Shown: positions 23,943-33,620 of the stretch, piece by piece
Layout of the letters: every line of letters begins with the position of its first letter
How positions within the stretch are numbered: position 1 is the stretch's first letter
Source of the DNA: Bacteroidota bacterium
Lineage (GTDB): Bacteria; Bacteroidota; Bacteroidia; Flavobacteriales_F; PHOS-HE28
DNA length: 64,000 nt
Assembly: GCA_014584605.1 (NCBI GenBank)
Contig: JACTMO010000039.1
Coordinates: 1 to 64,000 of the forward strand
Direction: 5' to 3'
The notes under the pieces: generated by a model
Seen by the model: only the letters and a program-made list of their open reading frames with translations
What the model was told of the DNA's origin: nothing
Databases searched by the model: none
Program-made: the position numbers and the translations under genes

Positions 23943-24704
23943 TCAGAACCCAAGGCCCACCTTCACGCCCAGGAAGAAGGCCGGTACCAGGTCGTTGCTC
24001 GCTTCCTCGGTGTACCGGTAAATGGGCGACTCATTGGTGGAGTTGGGGTCGGGGTCGAGCACCAGCGTTTCTTTCACAAGGTTCAGGCCCCGGTTCCGGA
24101 GCGCTACACCGCCGTACACGTCGAACAACCAGTTGCTGCTGGCGCTCAACAACTGGTAGCCGCACAGCAGCCGGATGTCGTTGTAGATGCGCTCGTCGCG
24201 ATGCTTCACGGTGCTGAACGAGCCGTCGAGGTTCCGCTCCTTGATGTCCTTGACATACTCCACGTGGGCGAATCCGAGCTGGGTGTACCAGCCTTGCGGC
24301 TCGATGTCGTCCGTATGATACCAACGCAAGCCCAGGTGGTAGGTGGGTTTGGCGATGAGGTTGGTGCCCGCTCCGTAGTCGTCCGCATCCCCGCCGCCTC
24401 CGCTGAAGTTCAGGTTGAGGTAATCCCGCCAGGTGAAGCCCACGCCCAGTTCCAGGCTGAGGCGGTGCGTCAGCGCTCGTTCGTACAACAACGGGATCTC
24501 CCCACGGAAAAAGAGCAGCGGATTGAGCTTCAGGGCGTTCTTCACGCACTTCACCGTGTCCCACTTGGCCGCCACCATGTCGCGGTACAGCAGCACACCG
24601 GTCTTCTTCTTGTCCGGTTTGCCCTGGGCCATCGCCGGGGCGGTCAGCAGCAAGGCCGCCGCGCAGGTGAGCAGCAGCAGGGTACGGGGCCGGTCGCCGT
24701 GCAT
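23943..24704 (-). CDS. Outer-membrane beta-barrel protein (DUF3575-like)
   Basis: 253 residues from ATG 24704. Signal peptide M-H-G-D-R-P-R-T-L-L-L-L-T-C-A-A-A ending P-A-M-A-Q. The core K-L-N-P-L-L-F-F-R-G-E-I-P-L-L-Y-E-R-A-L followed by L-S-L-E-L-G-V-G-F-T resembles DUF3575 and related Bacteroidetes porin-like proteins. Alternating hydrophobic strands (G-L-R-W-Y, W-Y-T-Q-L-G-F-A-H-V) and a C-terminal F (K-V-G-L-G-F) fit an outer-membrane barrel. Its function is unknown, and it stands alone between rlmN and tRNA-Leu. A longer open frame upstream runs past the -7 element at 24710-24717 and is not used. Confidence 0.75.
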   Translation of the reverse strand: MHGDRPRTLLLLTCAAALLLTAPAMAQGKPDKKKTGVLLYRDMVAAKWDTVKCVKNALKLNPLLFFRGEIPLLYERALTHRLSLELGVGFTWRDYLNLNFSGGGGDADDYGAGTNLIAKPTYHLGLRWYHTDDIEPQGWYTQLGFAHVEYVKDIKERNLDGSFSTVKHRDERIYNDIRLLCGYQLLSASSNWLFDVYGGVALRNRGLNLVKETLVLDPDPNSTNESPIYRYTEEASNDLVPAFFLGVKVGLGF

Positions 24705-24709
24705 GTGCA

Positions 24710-24717
24710 CGAAAGTA
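24710..24717 (-). promoter_or_regulatory. -7 element of outer-membrane protein gene
   Basis: Minus-strand TACTTTCG ends five bases before the ATG at 24704, implying a near-leaderless transcript. Confidence 0.4.
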
Positions 24718-24856
24718 CGCAGCGTCCTGCGACCACCCGGGGAGCGGTGGCCTCGAGCACAAGGGTCGCGGGGTGCGCTCCGGCGGAACGGGCCATTTCG
24801 GCAGCGGCGACGGCTCTGCCCCCACGCCACGCGCGGTCTGGCACATGCGGCACCCC

Positions 24857-24864
24857 TATCTTCG
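24857..24864 (+). promoter_or_regulatory. -7 element of tRNA-Leu
   Basis: TATCTTCG, 14 bases before the mature 5' end of the tRNA; no clear -33 box. Confidence 0.5.
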
Positions 24865-24878
24865 CGCTCCCAACACCT

Positions 24879-24960
24879 ACCCAGGTGGCGGAATCGGTAG
24901 ACGCGCTGGTCTCAAACACCAGTGAAGCAATTCGTGCGGGTTCGAGTCCCGCCCTGGGTA
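24879..24960 (+). tRNA. tRNA-Leu (anticodon CAA)
   Basis: 82 nucleotides folding as a class II tRNA. The acceptor stem ACCCAGG (24879-24885) pairs with CCTGGGT (24953-24959) plus discriminator A at 24960, with T8-G9 next. The D-arm is G-C-G-G-A-A-T-C-G-G-T-A-G-A. The anticodon stem CTGGT/ACCAG has loop CTCAAAC, anticodon CAA, reading UUG. A longer variable arm is typical of leucine tRNAs, and the T-arm is GCGGG-TTCGAGT-CCCGC. CCA is not encoded. Confidence 0.97.
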
Positions 24961-24990
24961 CCGTATCCACGGGCACATGCCGCTCGTCGC

Positions 24991-25446
24991 ATGCAGCAGG
25001 ACGCACTGGTCTATCCCGACCCCGCCAAGCAGGAACGCTACGACCGTGCCTACATGCGCATGGCGCTCGAATGGGCCAAGCTGAGCCATTGCCGGCGCAA
25101 GCAGGTGGGCGCGCTGATCGTGAAGGAGGGCATGCTGATCAGCGACGGCTACAACGGCACGCCCACCGGGTTCCCCAACGACTGCGAGGATGAGGACGGC
25201 CTGACGCTGTGGTACGTGCTGCACGCCGAGGCCAATGCCATCATGAAGGTGGCGCGCAGCACCAATGATGCACGGGGCGCCACCCTGTACCTGACGCACT
25301 CCCCCTGCAAGGAGTGCAGCAAGCTGATCCTGCAGGCCGGCATCCGGCGACTGGTCTACCTCAATGCGTACAAGGACCCCTCGGGCCTTGAGCTGCTGGC
25401 GCGCGGAGGGGTGGTCCTGCTCCACCTGGACCTGGAACCCGCATGA
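24991..25446 (+). CDS. dCMP/deoxycytidylate deaminase family protein
   Basis: 151 residues from ATG 24991; the open frame upstream crosses the tRNA and is not used. The zinc-dependent cytidine deaminase fold is clear: W-Y-V-L-H-A-E-A-N-A-I (catalytic H-A-E) and S-P-C-K-E-C-S-K (the P-C-x-x-C zinc ligands). S-D-G-Y-N-G-T-P-T-G-F-P-N-D-C-E is the dCMP deaminase/ComEB signature for nucleotide binding. It converts dCMP to dUMP for thymidylate synthesis. The S41 peptidase gene starts within its stop (ATGA, 25443-25446), so the pair is translationally coupled. Confidence 0.93.
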   Translation: MQQDALVYPDPAKQERYDRAYMRMALEWAKLSHCRRKQVGALIVKEGMLISDGYNGTPTGFPNDCEDEDGLTLWYVLHAEANAIMKVARSTNDARGATLYLTHSPCKECSKLILQAGIRRLVYLNAYKDPSGLELLARGGVVLLHLDLEPA

Positions 25447-27059
25447 AGGAGCCGCGCATCATCCATCCCGTGGTGCCGTTGTTGCTGAGCCTGGCGCTGG
25501 TGGCGGGCCTCTTCATCGGACATGGCGGACGGGGTGGCGACATGCCCCTGCCGGCCCTGTTCACAGCCCGCGGCGTCGGCCCCTCGGACAAGGTGGAGCA
25601 GGTGCTGGACCTGATCGACCGGCAATACGTGGACACCGTGGCCAAGGCCCGCTTGGTGGAGGAGGTGATCCAGGACCTGCTGCAGCGCCTGGACCCGCAC
25701 AGCTACTACATCAGTGCGGAAGAGCTGCGGGCGGCCCAGGAGCCCCTGGAGGGCAGCTTCGAGGGCATCGGGGTGGAGTTCGCCATCCAGCATGACACCG
25801 TGGTGGTGATCGCCCCGGTGGAGGGCGGCCCCAGCGCGGCGCTCGGCATCCGCGCCGGCGATCGCATCGTGGCGGCCGATGGTCACGCGCTGACCGGCAA
25901 GGAGGTCACCAATGAACAGGTGATGGAGCGGTTGCGCGGTCCCGGCGGAAGCACAGTTGCCGTCACCATCGTGCGCAGGGGCCAGGCGGCGCCATTTCAG
26001 GTCACCATCCGGCGCGGCAAGATCCCCATCACCAGCGTGGCGGTGAGCTTGTTGCGCTCCGGCGGCACCGGCTACATCAAGCTCGTGCGTTTCGCGCGCA
26101 CCACCCACCAGGAGTTCGTAGAGGCTGCCGAGGCCTTGCAGAAGGCGGGCATGCAGCGGCTGGTGCTCGACCTGCGGGGCAATGGCGGGGGCTATCTCAA
26201 CGCCGCCATCGAGCTGGCCGACGAGTTCCTGCCCGAGGGCCGCATGATCGTCTACACCCAGGGTCGTGCCCATCCGCGGCAGGACTATCGGGCCACGCGC
26301 AACGGGTTGCTGGAGTCCGTGCCCCTGGCCGTGCTGATCGATGAGGGCAGCGCCAGCGCCAGCGAGATCCTGGCCGGTGCCGTGCAGGACAACGACCGCG
26401 GACTGATCGTAGGCCGACGCAGCTTCGGCAAGGGGCTGGTGCAGGAGCATCTGGACCTGCCCGACCACAGCGCGGTACGCCTCACCACCGCGCGCTATTA
26501 CACCCCGAGCGGCCGGAGCATCCAGCGGCCCTATGGAGAGGGGATCGACTATGCGGACGACCTGGAAGCGCGCTATGACCATGGTGAGATGCTCCATGCC
26601 GACAGCGCCTCGGTCGATTCGTCCCAGGTTTACCGGACGGTCGGGGGGCGGGAGGTGTTCGGTGGTGGTGGCATCACGCCGGACCTCTTCGTGGCGGCCG
26701 ACACCGCGGGCACCACCCGTTTCCTGAACGAACTCTTCTTCAGCGGTTCGCTCAATCAGTTCGCCTTCGACATCGTGGACCGGGACCGGGATCGTTTCGA
26801 GGCCTTTGGTGCCCCCCTGGTCTTCCGCGACCGCTTCCGGATGGACGACAAGCTATGGGCCGACCTGCTGGCCCACGCCGCCCGGGAAGGCATTGCGGAC
26901 CGACCGGCGGAGCGGGCCCGCAGCGCACGGGTCATCGAACAGCGGCTCAAGGCCGGGATCGCGCGCAACGTGTGGGGCAACGACGGGTTCTACCGCATCC
27001 TGCTCGACACGGACAGCATCTTCCTCAAAGCGGACGAACGGCTGCGTACCGGCGGCTGA
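25443..27059 (+). CDS. S41 family C-terminal processing peptidase
   Basis: 538 residues. A signal anchor (V-P-L-L-L-S-L-A-L-V-A-G-L-F-I-G, ~10-26) puts the body in the periplasm. An N-terminal helical part with Y-V-D-T-V is followed by a PDZ domain (~105-190; G-I-G-V-E-F, A-G-D-R-I-V-A-A-D-G). The peptidase core has L-D-L-R-G-N-G-G-G and D-E-G-S-A-S-A-S-E-I-L-A-G-A with the catalytic serine, then F-G-K-G with the catalytic lysine. Such proteases trim or degrade periplasmic proteins from the C-terminus. A second family member is encoded at 53655. It overlaps the dCMP deaminase by four bases. Confidence 0.94.
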   Translation: MKEPRIIHPVVPLLLSLALVAGLFIGHGGRGGDMPLPALFTARGVGPSDKVEQVLDLIDRQYVDTVAKARLVEEVIQDLLQRLDPHSYYISAEELRAAQEPLEGSFEGIGVEFAIQHDTVVVIAPVEGGPSAALGIRAGDRIVAADGHALTGKEVTNEQVMERLRGPGGSTVAVTIVRRGQAAPFQVTIRRGKIPITSVAVSLLRSGGTGYIKLVRFARTTHQEFVEAAEALQKAGMQRLVLDLRGNGGGYLNAAIELADEFLPEGRMIVYTQGRAHPRQDYRATRNGLLESVPLAVLIDEGSASASEILAGAVQDNDRGLIVGRRSFGKGLVQEHLDLPDHSAVRLTTARYYTPSGRSIQRPYGEGIDYADDLEARYDHGEMLHADSASVDSSQVYRTVGGREVFGGGGITPDLFVAADTAGTTRFLNELFFSGSLNQFAFDIVDRDRDRFEAFGAPLVFRDRFRMDDKLWADLLAHAAREGIADRPAERARSARVIEQRLKAGIARNVWGNDGFYRILLDTDSIFLKADERLRTGG

Positions 27060-27083
27060 AGAGGAGGGAGAAAAGGGCGGGAA

Positions 27084-27113
27084 CGGGAAAGGGGCCTTGC
27101 GGCCCCCTTCCCG
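27084..27113. terminator. Bidirectional terminator hairpin
   Basis: A 13-base stem (CGGGAAAGGGGCC / GGCCCCCTTCCCG, one mismatch) with a 4-base loop sits between two convergent genes. A-rich/T-rich bases (27121-27129) lie on the side suited to the minus-strand gene, and TTTTC follows in the other direction. Confidence 0.7.
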
Positions 27114-27132
27114 TGTGATCTTGAAAAAACGC

Positions 27133-27405
27133 TTAGTGGCCCACGGCCTTCTTGGCGGCGTCCACGGCGCCTTCCACCTTGGCGGCGGCGCTGTCGACCA
27201 TGGCACCGGCGGTGCTGTCCACAGCGGCAGCGGCGGCGGCGGCGGCAGCAGCGGCCTCAGCGGCCTTGATGCTGTCCATGCGCAGCACGTTGGCGATGCT
27301 GTCGGCGGTGGCTTTGGCCTTGGCCTCCAGTTCTTCGGCGCTCGGACCGCCGCAGGCGACGAGCAGTGCGGCCATGGCGGCCAGCACAGCGAACTTCTTG
27401 TTCAT
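27133..27405 (-). CDS. Small alanine-rich lipoprotein
   Basis: 90 residues. Signal M-N-K-K-F-A-V-L-A-A-M-A-A-L-L-V-A-C with lipidated Cys18. The mature part is a continuous amphipathic helix rich in Ala, Glu and Lys, including an 11-residue alanine run encoded by GCG/GCC repeats (about 27230-27262), and ending K-V-E-G-A-V-D-A-A-K-K-A-V. This layout recalls Lpp-like or LEA-like helical lipoproteins; a coiled coil or filament at the outer membrane is a guess. The start at 27405 follows from the lipobox. It is divergently transcribed from superoxide dismutase with a shared compact promoter region. Confidence 0.8.
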   Translation of the reverse strand: MNKKFAVLAAMAALLVACGGPSAEELEAKAKATADSIANVLRMDSIKAAEAAAAAAAAAAAVDSTAGAMVDSAAAKVEGAVDAAKKAVGH

Positions 27406-27436
27406 TGACGTGGTGGTGTTTGGGTGAAAGTGGCGG

Positions 27437-27497
27437 CAAAGGTAATGAGCTTCAGCAGATTCCAAAGTTTCTTCGACCTGTGCCGTGGCTATCTTTG
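27437..27497. promoter_or_regulatory. Divergent promoters of lipoprotein and SOD genes
   Basis: Minus strand: TTTG (27463-27466), 18-base spacer, TACCTTTG (27437-27444). Plus strand: TTTC (27468-27471), 18-base spacer, TATCTTTG (27490-27497). The two -33 boxes are adjacent, so the promoters may compete for RNA polymerase. Confidence 0.65.
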
Positions 27498-27538
27498 TCC
27501 CGGAGGCTTTTCTGGAACCATATAACTCGCTGAAGACC

Positions 27539-28147
27539 ATGGCATTTCAACTTCCCGAACTTCCTTACGCGCACGCTGCGCTCGAGCCGGTGATCGACAC
27601 GCTCACCATGCAGATCCACCATGGCAAGCACCACCAGGCCTACGTGACGAACCTGAACAAGGCGATCGAAGGCACGGCCCTCGACGGCCGGTCCATCGAG
27701 GACCTGCTCAAGGGTCTGGACATGTCCAACATGGCCGTGCGTAACAACGGCGGTGGCCACTATAACCACAGCCTGTTCTGGACCATCATGGCGCCCAGCG
27801 CCGGCGGCGCCCCGGGTGGTGAACTTGCCGCCGCCATCGATGCCGCCTTCGGTTCATTCGAGGCCTTCAAGGAGAAGTTCGCCGCGGCAGGGGCAACCCG
27901 CTTCGGCAGTGGCTGGGCCTGGCTGTGCGCGCATCCGGGCGGCAAGGTCGAGGTCTGTTCCACGCCCAACCAGGACAACCCGCTGATGCCCAATACCGGT
28001 TGCGGGGGTACGCCGATCCTGGGCCTCGACGTGTGGGAGCATGCCTATTACTTGCATTACCAGAACCGCCGGCCGGATTACATCGCCGCCTGGTGGAACG
28101 TGGTGAACTGGAAGGAGGTGGAGCGGCGTTACGCCGCCGCCCGGTAG
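27539..28147 (+). CDS. sod: Superoxide dismutase, Mn/Fe family
   Basis: 202 residues. It dismutates superoxide to oxygen and hydrogen peroxide. Metal ligands are visible in [11 protein letters not shown] (27-37), [11 protein letters not shown] (~73-83) and D-V-W-E-H-A-Y-Y (C-terminal Asp and His). The G-G-G-H-x-N-H-S context together with N-Q-D-N-P-L-M-P points to the manganese or cambialistic type rather than the strict iron type. There is no signal peptide, so it is cytoplasmic. Start ATG 27539 lies 41 bases after a strong TATCTTTG -7 box. Confidence 0.95.
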   Translation: MAFQLPELPYAHAALEPVIDTLTMQIHHGKHHQAYVTNLNKAIEGTALDGRSIEDLLKGLDMSNMAVRNNGGGHYNHSLFWTIMAPSAGGAPGGELAAAIDAAFGSFEAFKEKFAAAGATRFGSGWAWLCAHPGGKVEVCSTPNQDNPLMPNTGCGGTPILGLDVWEHAYYLHYQNRRPDYIAAWWNVVNWKEVERRYAAAR

Positions 28148-28168
28148 TTCCCGGCGGTGTCGGTCTGA

Positions 28169-28176
28169 TACCTTTG
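28169..28176 (+). promoter_or_regulatory. -7 element of TM2 gene
   Basis: TACCTTTG ends five bases before the ATG at 28182, implying a near-leaderless transcript. Confidence 0.5.
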
Positions 28177-28181
28177 GTCGC

Positions 28182-28547
28182 ATGGGCCGGGCGGCATGCG
28201 CGCTGTTGGCCGCGGTGGTCCTGTGCACCTCTGCGGCCGCATCCGGCGCAGGGCCATGGACCCCGCTGTGCCCCGCCGTCCCTGCGGCCGACAGCCTGCG
28301 CAAGGAGCCCGAACGCTTGATCGCCTGTGTGCTGGCCGTGGGGCTGGGCACCTTTGGCGCTCACCGCATCTACCTCGGCACCCGTCCGGGCGTTCCCATC
28401 CTGTACGGGGTCACCTTCGGTGGCTTCGGTATCCTGCCCCTGTTGGACCTGGGGCACCTGCTCTTCACCCGGGACCTGGCGCCCTATCGTGGGAACAGGC
28501 AGGTGTTCATGTGGGCCAGGCCCCGACCTCCCGGAACGGCGCCCTGA
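28182..28547 (+). CDS. TM2 domain protein
   Basis: 121 residues. An N-terminal signal-like helix (A-L-L-A-A-V-V-L-C-T-S-A-A-A) is followed by a polar segment. The TM2 domain comes next: I-A-C-V-L-A-V-G-L-G-T-F-G-A-H-R-I-Y-L-G-T (~47-67), then P-I-L-Y-G-V-T-F-G-G-F-G-I-L-P-L-L-D-L, with the conserved G-x-H-R-x-Y-L-G and G-G-x-G-x-L-x-x-x-D patterns. The C-terminus is short and basic. The role of TM2 proteins in bacteria is not established. It stands alone between SOD and the glmS operon (convergent). Confidence 0.85.
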   Translation: MGRAACALLAAVVLCTSAAASGAGPWTPLCPAVPAADSLRKEPERLIACVLAVGLGTFGAHRIYLGTRPGVPILYGVTFGGFGILPLLDLGHLLFTRDLAPYRGNRQVFMWARPRPPGTAP

Positions 28548-28576
28548 GCCCCGGAACTGGCGCGAAGGCGTTCGCC

Positions 28577-30421
<1,845 letters not shown>

Positions 30422-30427
30422 GGCCGA

Positions 30428-31786
30428 TCAATAGGTGGTAAAAGTAAGGATGAGCCGCATGGGGTCCTCGGTGTCCGCAGGCCCGCGCAAAATGGTGCGG
30501 TCCACGGCCACACCGCCGTTACCCGGCACGATGGAGAGGCCTGTGTTGGCGTATTCGCCGTTGAGCAGCTTCTGCATGTAGCGGGTGATGGTGAAGCGGT
30601 ACACACGATCATCCGCGTCCAGCTCCCCGCCGATGGACAGTCCCGCGCTCAGTTGGTCGGGGAGCAGCAGGTCCTCGCCGTCCTCGTTGCTGCGGAACAC
30701 GAAGAGCGTGGTCGAGGGGGGCAGGGCATCGGGCCAGTCGCCGCGAACGGGCAGCACCAGTTCGGCCTTGGCCAGGGCGTGCAGGCTGCGGTCCGGATAG
30801 TCCAGGAGGTGCGGCATCGCCAGCCGCGTGCGCAGGCCGCCGAGGGATTGCAGGTAGCAGGTGGTGCCCAGGGCGGTGTCGGCGAGCGCCTCCGGAAGGT
30901 CCGGTTCCACGGCAGCTCCGTGGCCATGTTCCATCAGGGTGTACCGTACGCAGTTCTCGTTGATGAGCAGGTCGAAGCTCAGGGTGTCCTCCGCGCCGGG
31001 CAGGGTGTTGCGGTAGTACAGGGTGAGCTTGCTTTCGGCCAACAGCAGGTTGAGGTAGAGGATCCCGCCCTGGCCCGGCATCTGGCCGGGGTTGTCCACT
31101 CCGATCAACAGGCCCTTGAGGTGGTTCAGGAAGGCGGCGTTGTCCACCATGTCCGCGGTGCCGAAGCGCCCCAGCAACCGCTGGCCTAACGCGGGGTCGA
31201 GGGGTATGCGCAATTGGGTCCCGAGGGTATCCCCGCCCACCACGGGGCGCACGTCGGGACGGGGGGTGATCAGGCCGCTGTGCGCCCGCACCAGGTCGTC
31301 CGGGAGCGTGCCGGGCACATCGTCCACCCGGTAGGTGCTGTCCAGGGAAAGGGCATCGGTGATCTCGTGCACCGTGAAGCGTTGCGTGCTCAGGTCGCCA
31401 TAGGCCGGTGTGCTGGGCTCAAAGCGCAGGGCCAGCACCGCCGAGTCGATCACCAGTCCGCTGTTGTCCTGCCCGGCGCCCACGTTGTTGGTGCTCAGGC
31501 GGACCTGGGTGACGATCCGGGCACGCACCGTGCCGAAACGCGGGTCCACATAGCTGCCCAGTGCATTGCGGCTTAGCCCGTTGGTCTTGACCGGCTCCTC
31601 GAGCACGGTCCAGGCCAGCAGGGTGCTGCTGTCGGACACCACCACGCCCAGGGTGTCGGCCGGGCCGATCAGGTCACGGCCCAGTTCGGCCTCGGGCCGC
31701 TTGCAAGCGGCCAGTGCCAGCAGGACCAGGGAGCCCAGCAGGAGACGTTCGCTGCGGAAGGAACGGGGCGCGGCCAAGGCGATCAC
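30428..31786 (-). CDS. DUF4270 lipoprotein
   Basis: 452 residues. The lipobox L-V-L-L-A-L-A-A-C-K-R places the lipidated Cys at ~28. The mature protein begins with E-L-G-R-D-L-I-G, the usual DUF4270 opening 'G-x-D-L-L-x'. It continues with Y-V-D-P-R-F-G-T-V-R-A, another signature of the family, and long beta-rich domains. DUF4270 genes are nearly always between glgA-like and glmS or panC genes in Bacteroidetes, as here. The function is unknown, but the outer-membrane location is likely. The start overlaps the GT5 stop by four bases (31783-31786). Confidence 0.88.
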   Translation of the reverse strand: MIALAAPRSFRSERLLLGSLVLLALAACKRPEAELGRDLIGPADTLGVVVSDSSTLLAWTVLEEPVKTNGLSRNALGSYVDPRFGTVRARIVTQVRLSTNNVGAGQDNSGLVIDSAVLALRFEPSTPAYGDLSTQRFTVHEITDALSLDSTYRVDDVPGTLPDDLVRAHSGLITPRPDVRPVVGGDTLGTQLRIPLDPALGQRLLGRFGTADMVDNAAFLNHLKGLLIGVDNPGQMPGQGGILYLNLLLAESKLTLYYRNTLPGAEDTLSFDLLINENCVRYTLMEHGHGAAVEPDLPEALADTALGTTCYLQSLGGLRTRLAMPHLLDYPDRSLHALAKAELVLPVRGDWPDALPPSTTLFVFRSNEDGEDLLLPDQLSAGLSIGGELDADDRVYRFTITRYMQKLLNGEYANTGLSIVPGNGGVAVDRTILRGPADTEDPMRLILTFTTY

Positions 31787-32604
31787 ACCAGGGCTTCCTC
31801 CAACACGCTCTGATAGAACTCGGCGTGGGCCGTGACCAGTTCGTCAGCCCCCGGGCAGGCCATCACCGGCTTCCCACCTGCCTTGATGGCGGTCTCCAGA
31901 CCCTTGCCCAGTTTGCCGCTTCCCTTCACCACGGCATCGCTCAGTTCGATGCCGAACTTGTACAGGTCGTCCGTGGTGGGCTTGGCCAGACCCTTGAACA
32001 GGTCCTTGGAAAAGCCCTCCAGCTCCAGCTTGCGCGCCAGCCCCTTGTCCAGCGCCTCGGCCTTCTCGTCGTACACGCTGAACACCAGCTTGGCGTTCTC
32101 GAAATGGGGGTCGTCGTTGAAGTGATGTTTCACGTACAGGGGAACGAAGGCCGTCATCCAGCCGTGGCAGTGGATGATGTCGGGCACCCAGCCCAGCTTG
32201 CGCACGGTCTCCAGCACGCCCCGGCAGAAGAACAGCGCCCGTTCGTCGTTGTCGGTGTGGAAGACGCCCTCGCTGTCGTTCCAGGTGCACTTGCGTTTGA
32301 AGTACTCCTCGTTGTCGATGAAGTACACCTGCATGCGCGCGCTGGGCACGCTCGCCACCTTGATGAGCAGGGCGTGGTCGGTGTCGTTGATGATCAGGTT
32401 CATCCCGCTGAGGCGGATGACCTCGTGCAACTGGTGTCGGCGTTCGTTGATGCAGCCGAACTTGGGCATGAAGACCCGGATCTCATTACCGCACTCCAGG
32501 ATGCCCTGGGGCAGCTGCCGGGTGGTTGGGGCCATCTGATGGTCCTCCAGGAACGGGTGGATCGACTGGGCAATGGTCAGGACTTTCACGTTCTTGAGGC
32601 TCAT
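31783..32604 (-). CDS. Short GT5-type glycogen/starch synthase
   Basis: 273 residues, about half the length of GlgA. It matches the short Bacteroidetes family annotated glycogen synthase: V-L-T-I-A-Q-S-I-H-P-F-L at the N-terminus, R-V-F-M-P-K-F-G-C-I-N-E-R, Y-F-I-D-N-E-E-Y-F, and I-I-H-C-H-G-W-M-T-A-F-V-P-L-Y. The usual GlgA substrate motif K-x-G-G-L near the start is missing and the C-terminal GT-B half is absent. Catalysis as a classical glycogen synthase is therefore doubtful. It is first in the operon with DUF4270 and glmS, and divergent from panC. Confidence 0.85.
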   Translation of the reverse strand: MSLKNVKVLTIAQSIHPFLEDHQMAPTTRQLPQGILECGNEIRVFMPKFGCINERRHQLHEVIRLSGMNLIINDTDHALLIKVASVPSARMQVYFIDNEEYFKRKCTWNDSEGVFHTDNDERALFFCRGVLETVRKLGWVPDIIHCHGWMTAFVPLYVKHHFNDDPHFENAKLVFSVYDEKAEALDKGLARKLELEGFSKDLFKGLAKPTTDDLYKFGIELSDAVVKGSGKLGKGLETAIKAGGKPVMACPGADELVTAHAEFYQSVLEEALV

Positions 32605-32630
32605 CGGCAGAGGGTAAGGGAAAACGGGTA

Positions 32631-32661
32631 CAAAAATATAGACTTTTCAGCGGACCTTCAA
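32631..32661 (-). promoter_or_regulatory. Promoter of GT5/DUF4270/glmS operon
   Basis: On the minus strand: TTG (32659-32661), a 20-base spacer and TATTTTTG (32631-32638), a good Bacteroidetes -33/-7 pair 27 bases before the ATG. Confidence 0.65.
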
Positions 32662-32701
32662 CGGCAACGCCTAGCTTGCCGCCCCTTCGGACCGTCGTTA
32701 T

Positions 32702-32718
32702 CCCCTGCCGGACAGGGG
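32702..32718 (+). promoter_or_regulatory. Hairpin in panC leader
   Basis: CCCCTG-CCGGA-CAGGGG is a perfect 6-base stem followed by TTT, 12 bases before the panC ATG. It might reduce translation or act as an attenuator; unproven. Confidence 0.3.
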
Positions 32719-32729
32719 TTTCTGCAACC

Positions 32730-33575
32730 ATGGACCATTGTTTCGACCCCTTCGAGGTGGCCGCCTGGCAGGCCGATCGCCGACGCCAGGGCGAGCGCAT
32801 CGGGCTGGTACCCACCATGGGCGCGCTCCATGCCGGTCATCTGGCCCTGCTGCACGAGGCCCGGCGGCGATGCGACCGGGTGGTGGTGAGCATCTTCGTG
32901 AACCCCCTGCAGTTCAACAACCCCGAGGACCTGGCGCGGTACCCCCGGCAACCCGTGGCCGACGCCGGGCTGTTGCGCGCGGCGGGTTGCGACCTGCTCT
33001 TCGAGCCGGTGGCCGAGGGGATCTTCCGGGACCACAGCCCCCGGGAGTATGACCTGGGCGGCCTGGACCTGTATTGGGAGGGCCCCGACCGTCCGGGGCA
33101 TTTCCAGGGTGTGGTGAACGTGGTGGAGCGGCTCTTCCACTATGTGCGGCCCGATGTGGCCGTCTTCGGCGAGAAGGACCGGCAGCAGCTCACCATCATC
33201 CGTCACGTGGCACGCAGCCTGCACTGGCCGGTGGAGGTGGTGGCCTGTCCCACCCTGCGCGAAGCCGACGGGCTGGCCATGAGCAGCCGCAACCAGCGCC
33301 TGGACCCGGCGGACCGGGCCAGGGCGCCGCTGTTGTATCGGGCCTTGCAGGCCGTGGCCCAGGCCGCCTTCTACCGCACGGTCGAACAGGTGCGCCAGGC
33401 AGGGCTGGACCTGCTGGCCTCCGATCCGGCCATCCGGCCGGACCATCTGGGCATTGCCCATCCGGACACTCTGGCCCCGATCGACCGGTGGGACGGGCTC
33501 CAGGAGGCCATCGCCCTGGTGGCCGCCCACGTGGGGCCGGTACGGTTGATCGACAACCTGGTGTTGCGTCGCTGA
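32730..33575 (+). CDS. panC: Pantothenate synthetase
   Basis: 281 residues. It joins pantoate and beta-alanine using ATP, the last step of pantothenate synthesis. Motifs: V-P-T-M-G-A-L-H-A-G-H-L (the H-x-G-H nucleotidyl-transfer signature, ~25-36), S-I-F-V-N-P-L-Q-F (~51-59), F-G-E-K-D-R-Q-Q-L (~145-153) and the KMSKS-like M-S-S-R-N-Q-R-L (~182-189). ATG 32730 fits the family start. panD, which supplies beta-alanine, starts 45 bases after its stop. Confidence 0.96.
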   Translation: MDHCFDPFEVAAWQADRRRQGERIGLVPTMGALHAGHLALLHEARRRCDRVVVSIFVNPLQFNNPEDLARYPRQPVADAGLLRAAGCDLLFEPVAEGIFRDHSPREYDLGGLDLYWEGPDRPGHFQGVVNVVERLFHYVRPDVAVFGEKDRQQLTIIRHVARSLHWPVEVVACPTLREADGLAMSSRNQRLDPADRARAPLLYRALQAVAQAAFYRTVEQVRQAGLDLLASDPAIRPDHLGIAHPDTLAPIDRWDGLQEAIALVAAHVGPVRLIDNLVLRR

Positions 33576-33589
33576 AGGCCGGGTGGCGA

Positions 33590-33597
33590 TACCTTTG
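33590..33597 (+). promoter_or_regulatory. -7 element before panD
   Basis: TACCTTTG, 23 bases before the panD ATG. A TTG at 33564-33566 is a slightly distant -33 candidate. panD and the following genes may therefore also be transcribed independently of panC. Confidence 0.5.
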
Positions 33598-33620
33598 CCG
33601 CCCGCCATCCGCGGCACCCC

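Noticed and set aside
28422-28576. glmS ribozyme or riboswitch near glmS
   Set aside because: No glmS-type fold is visible, glmS is last in a minus-strand operon with only six bases before its start, and such ribozymes are mainly in Firmicutes.
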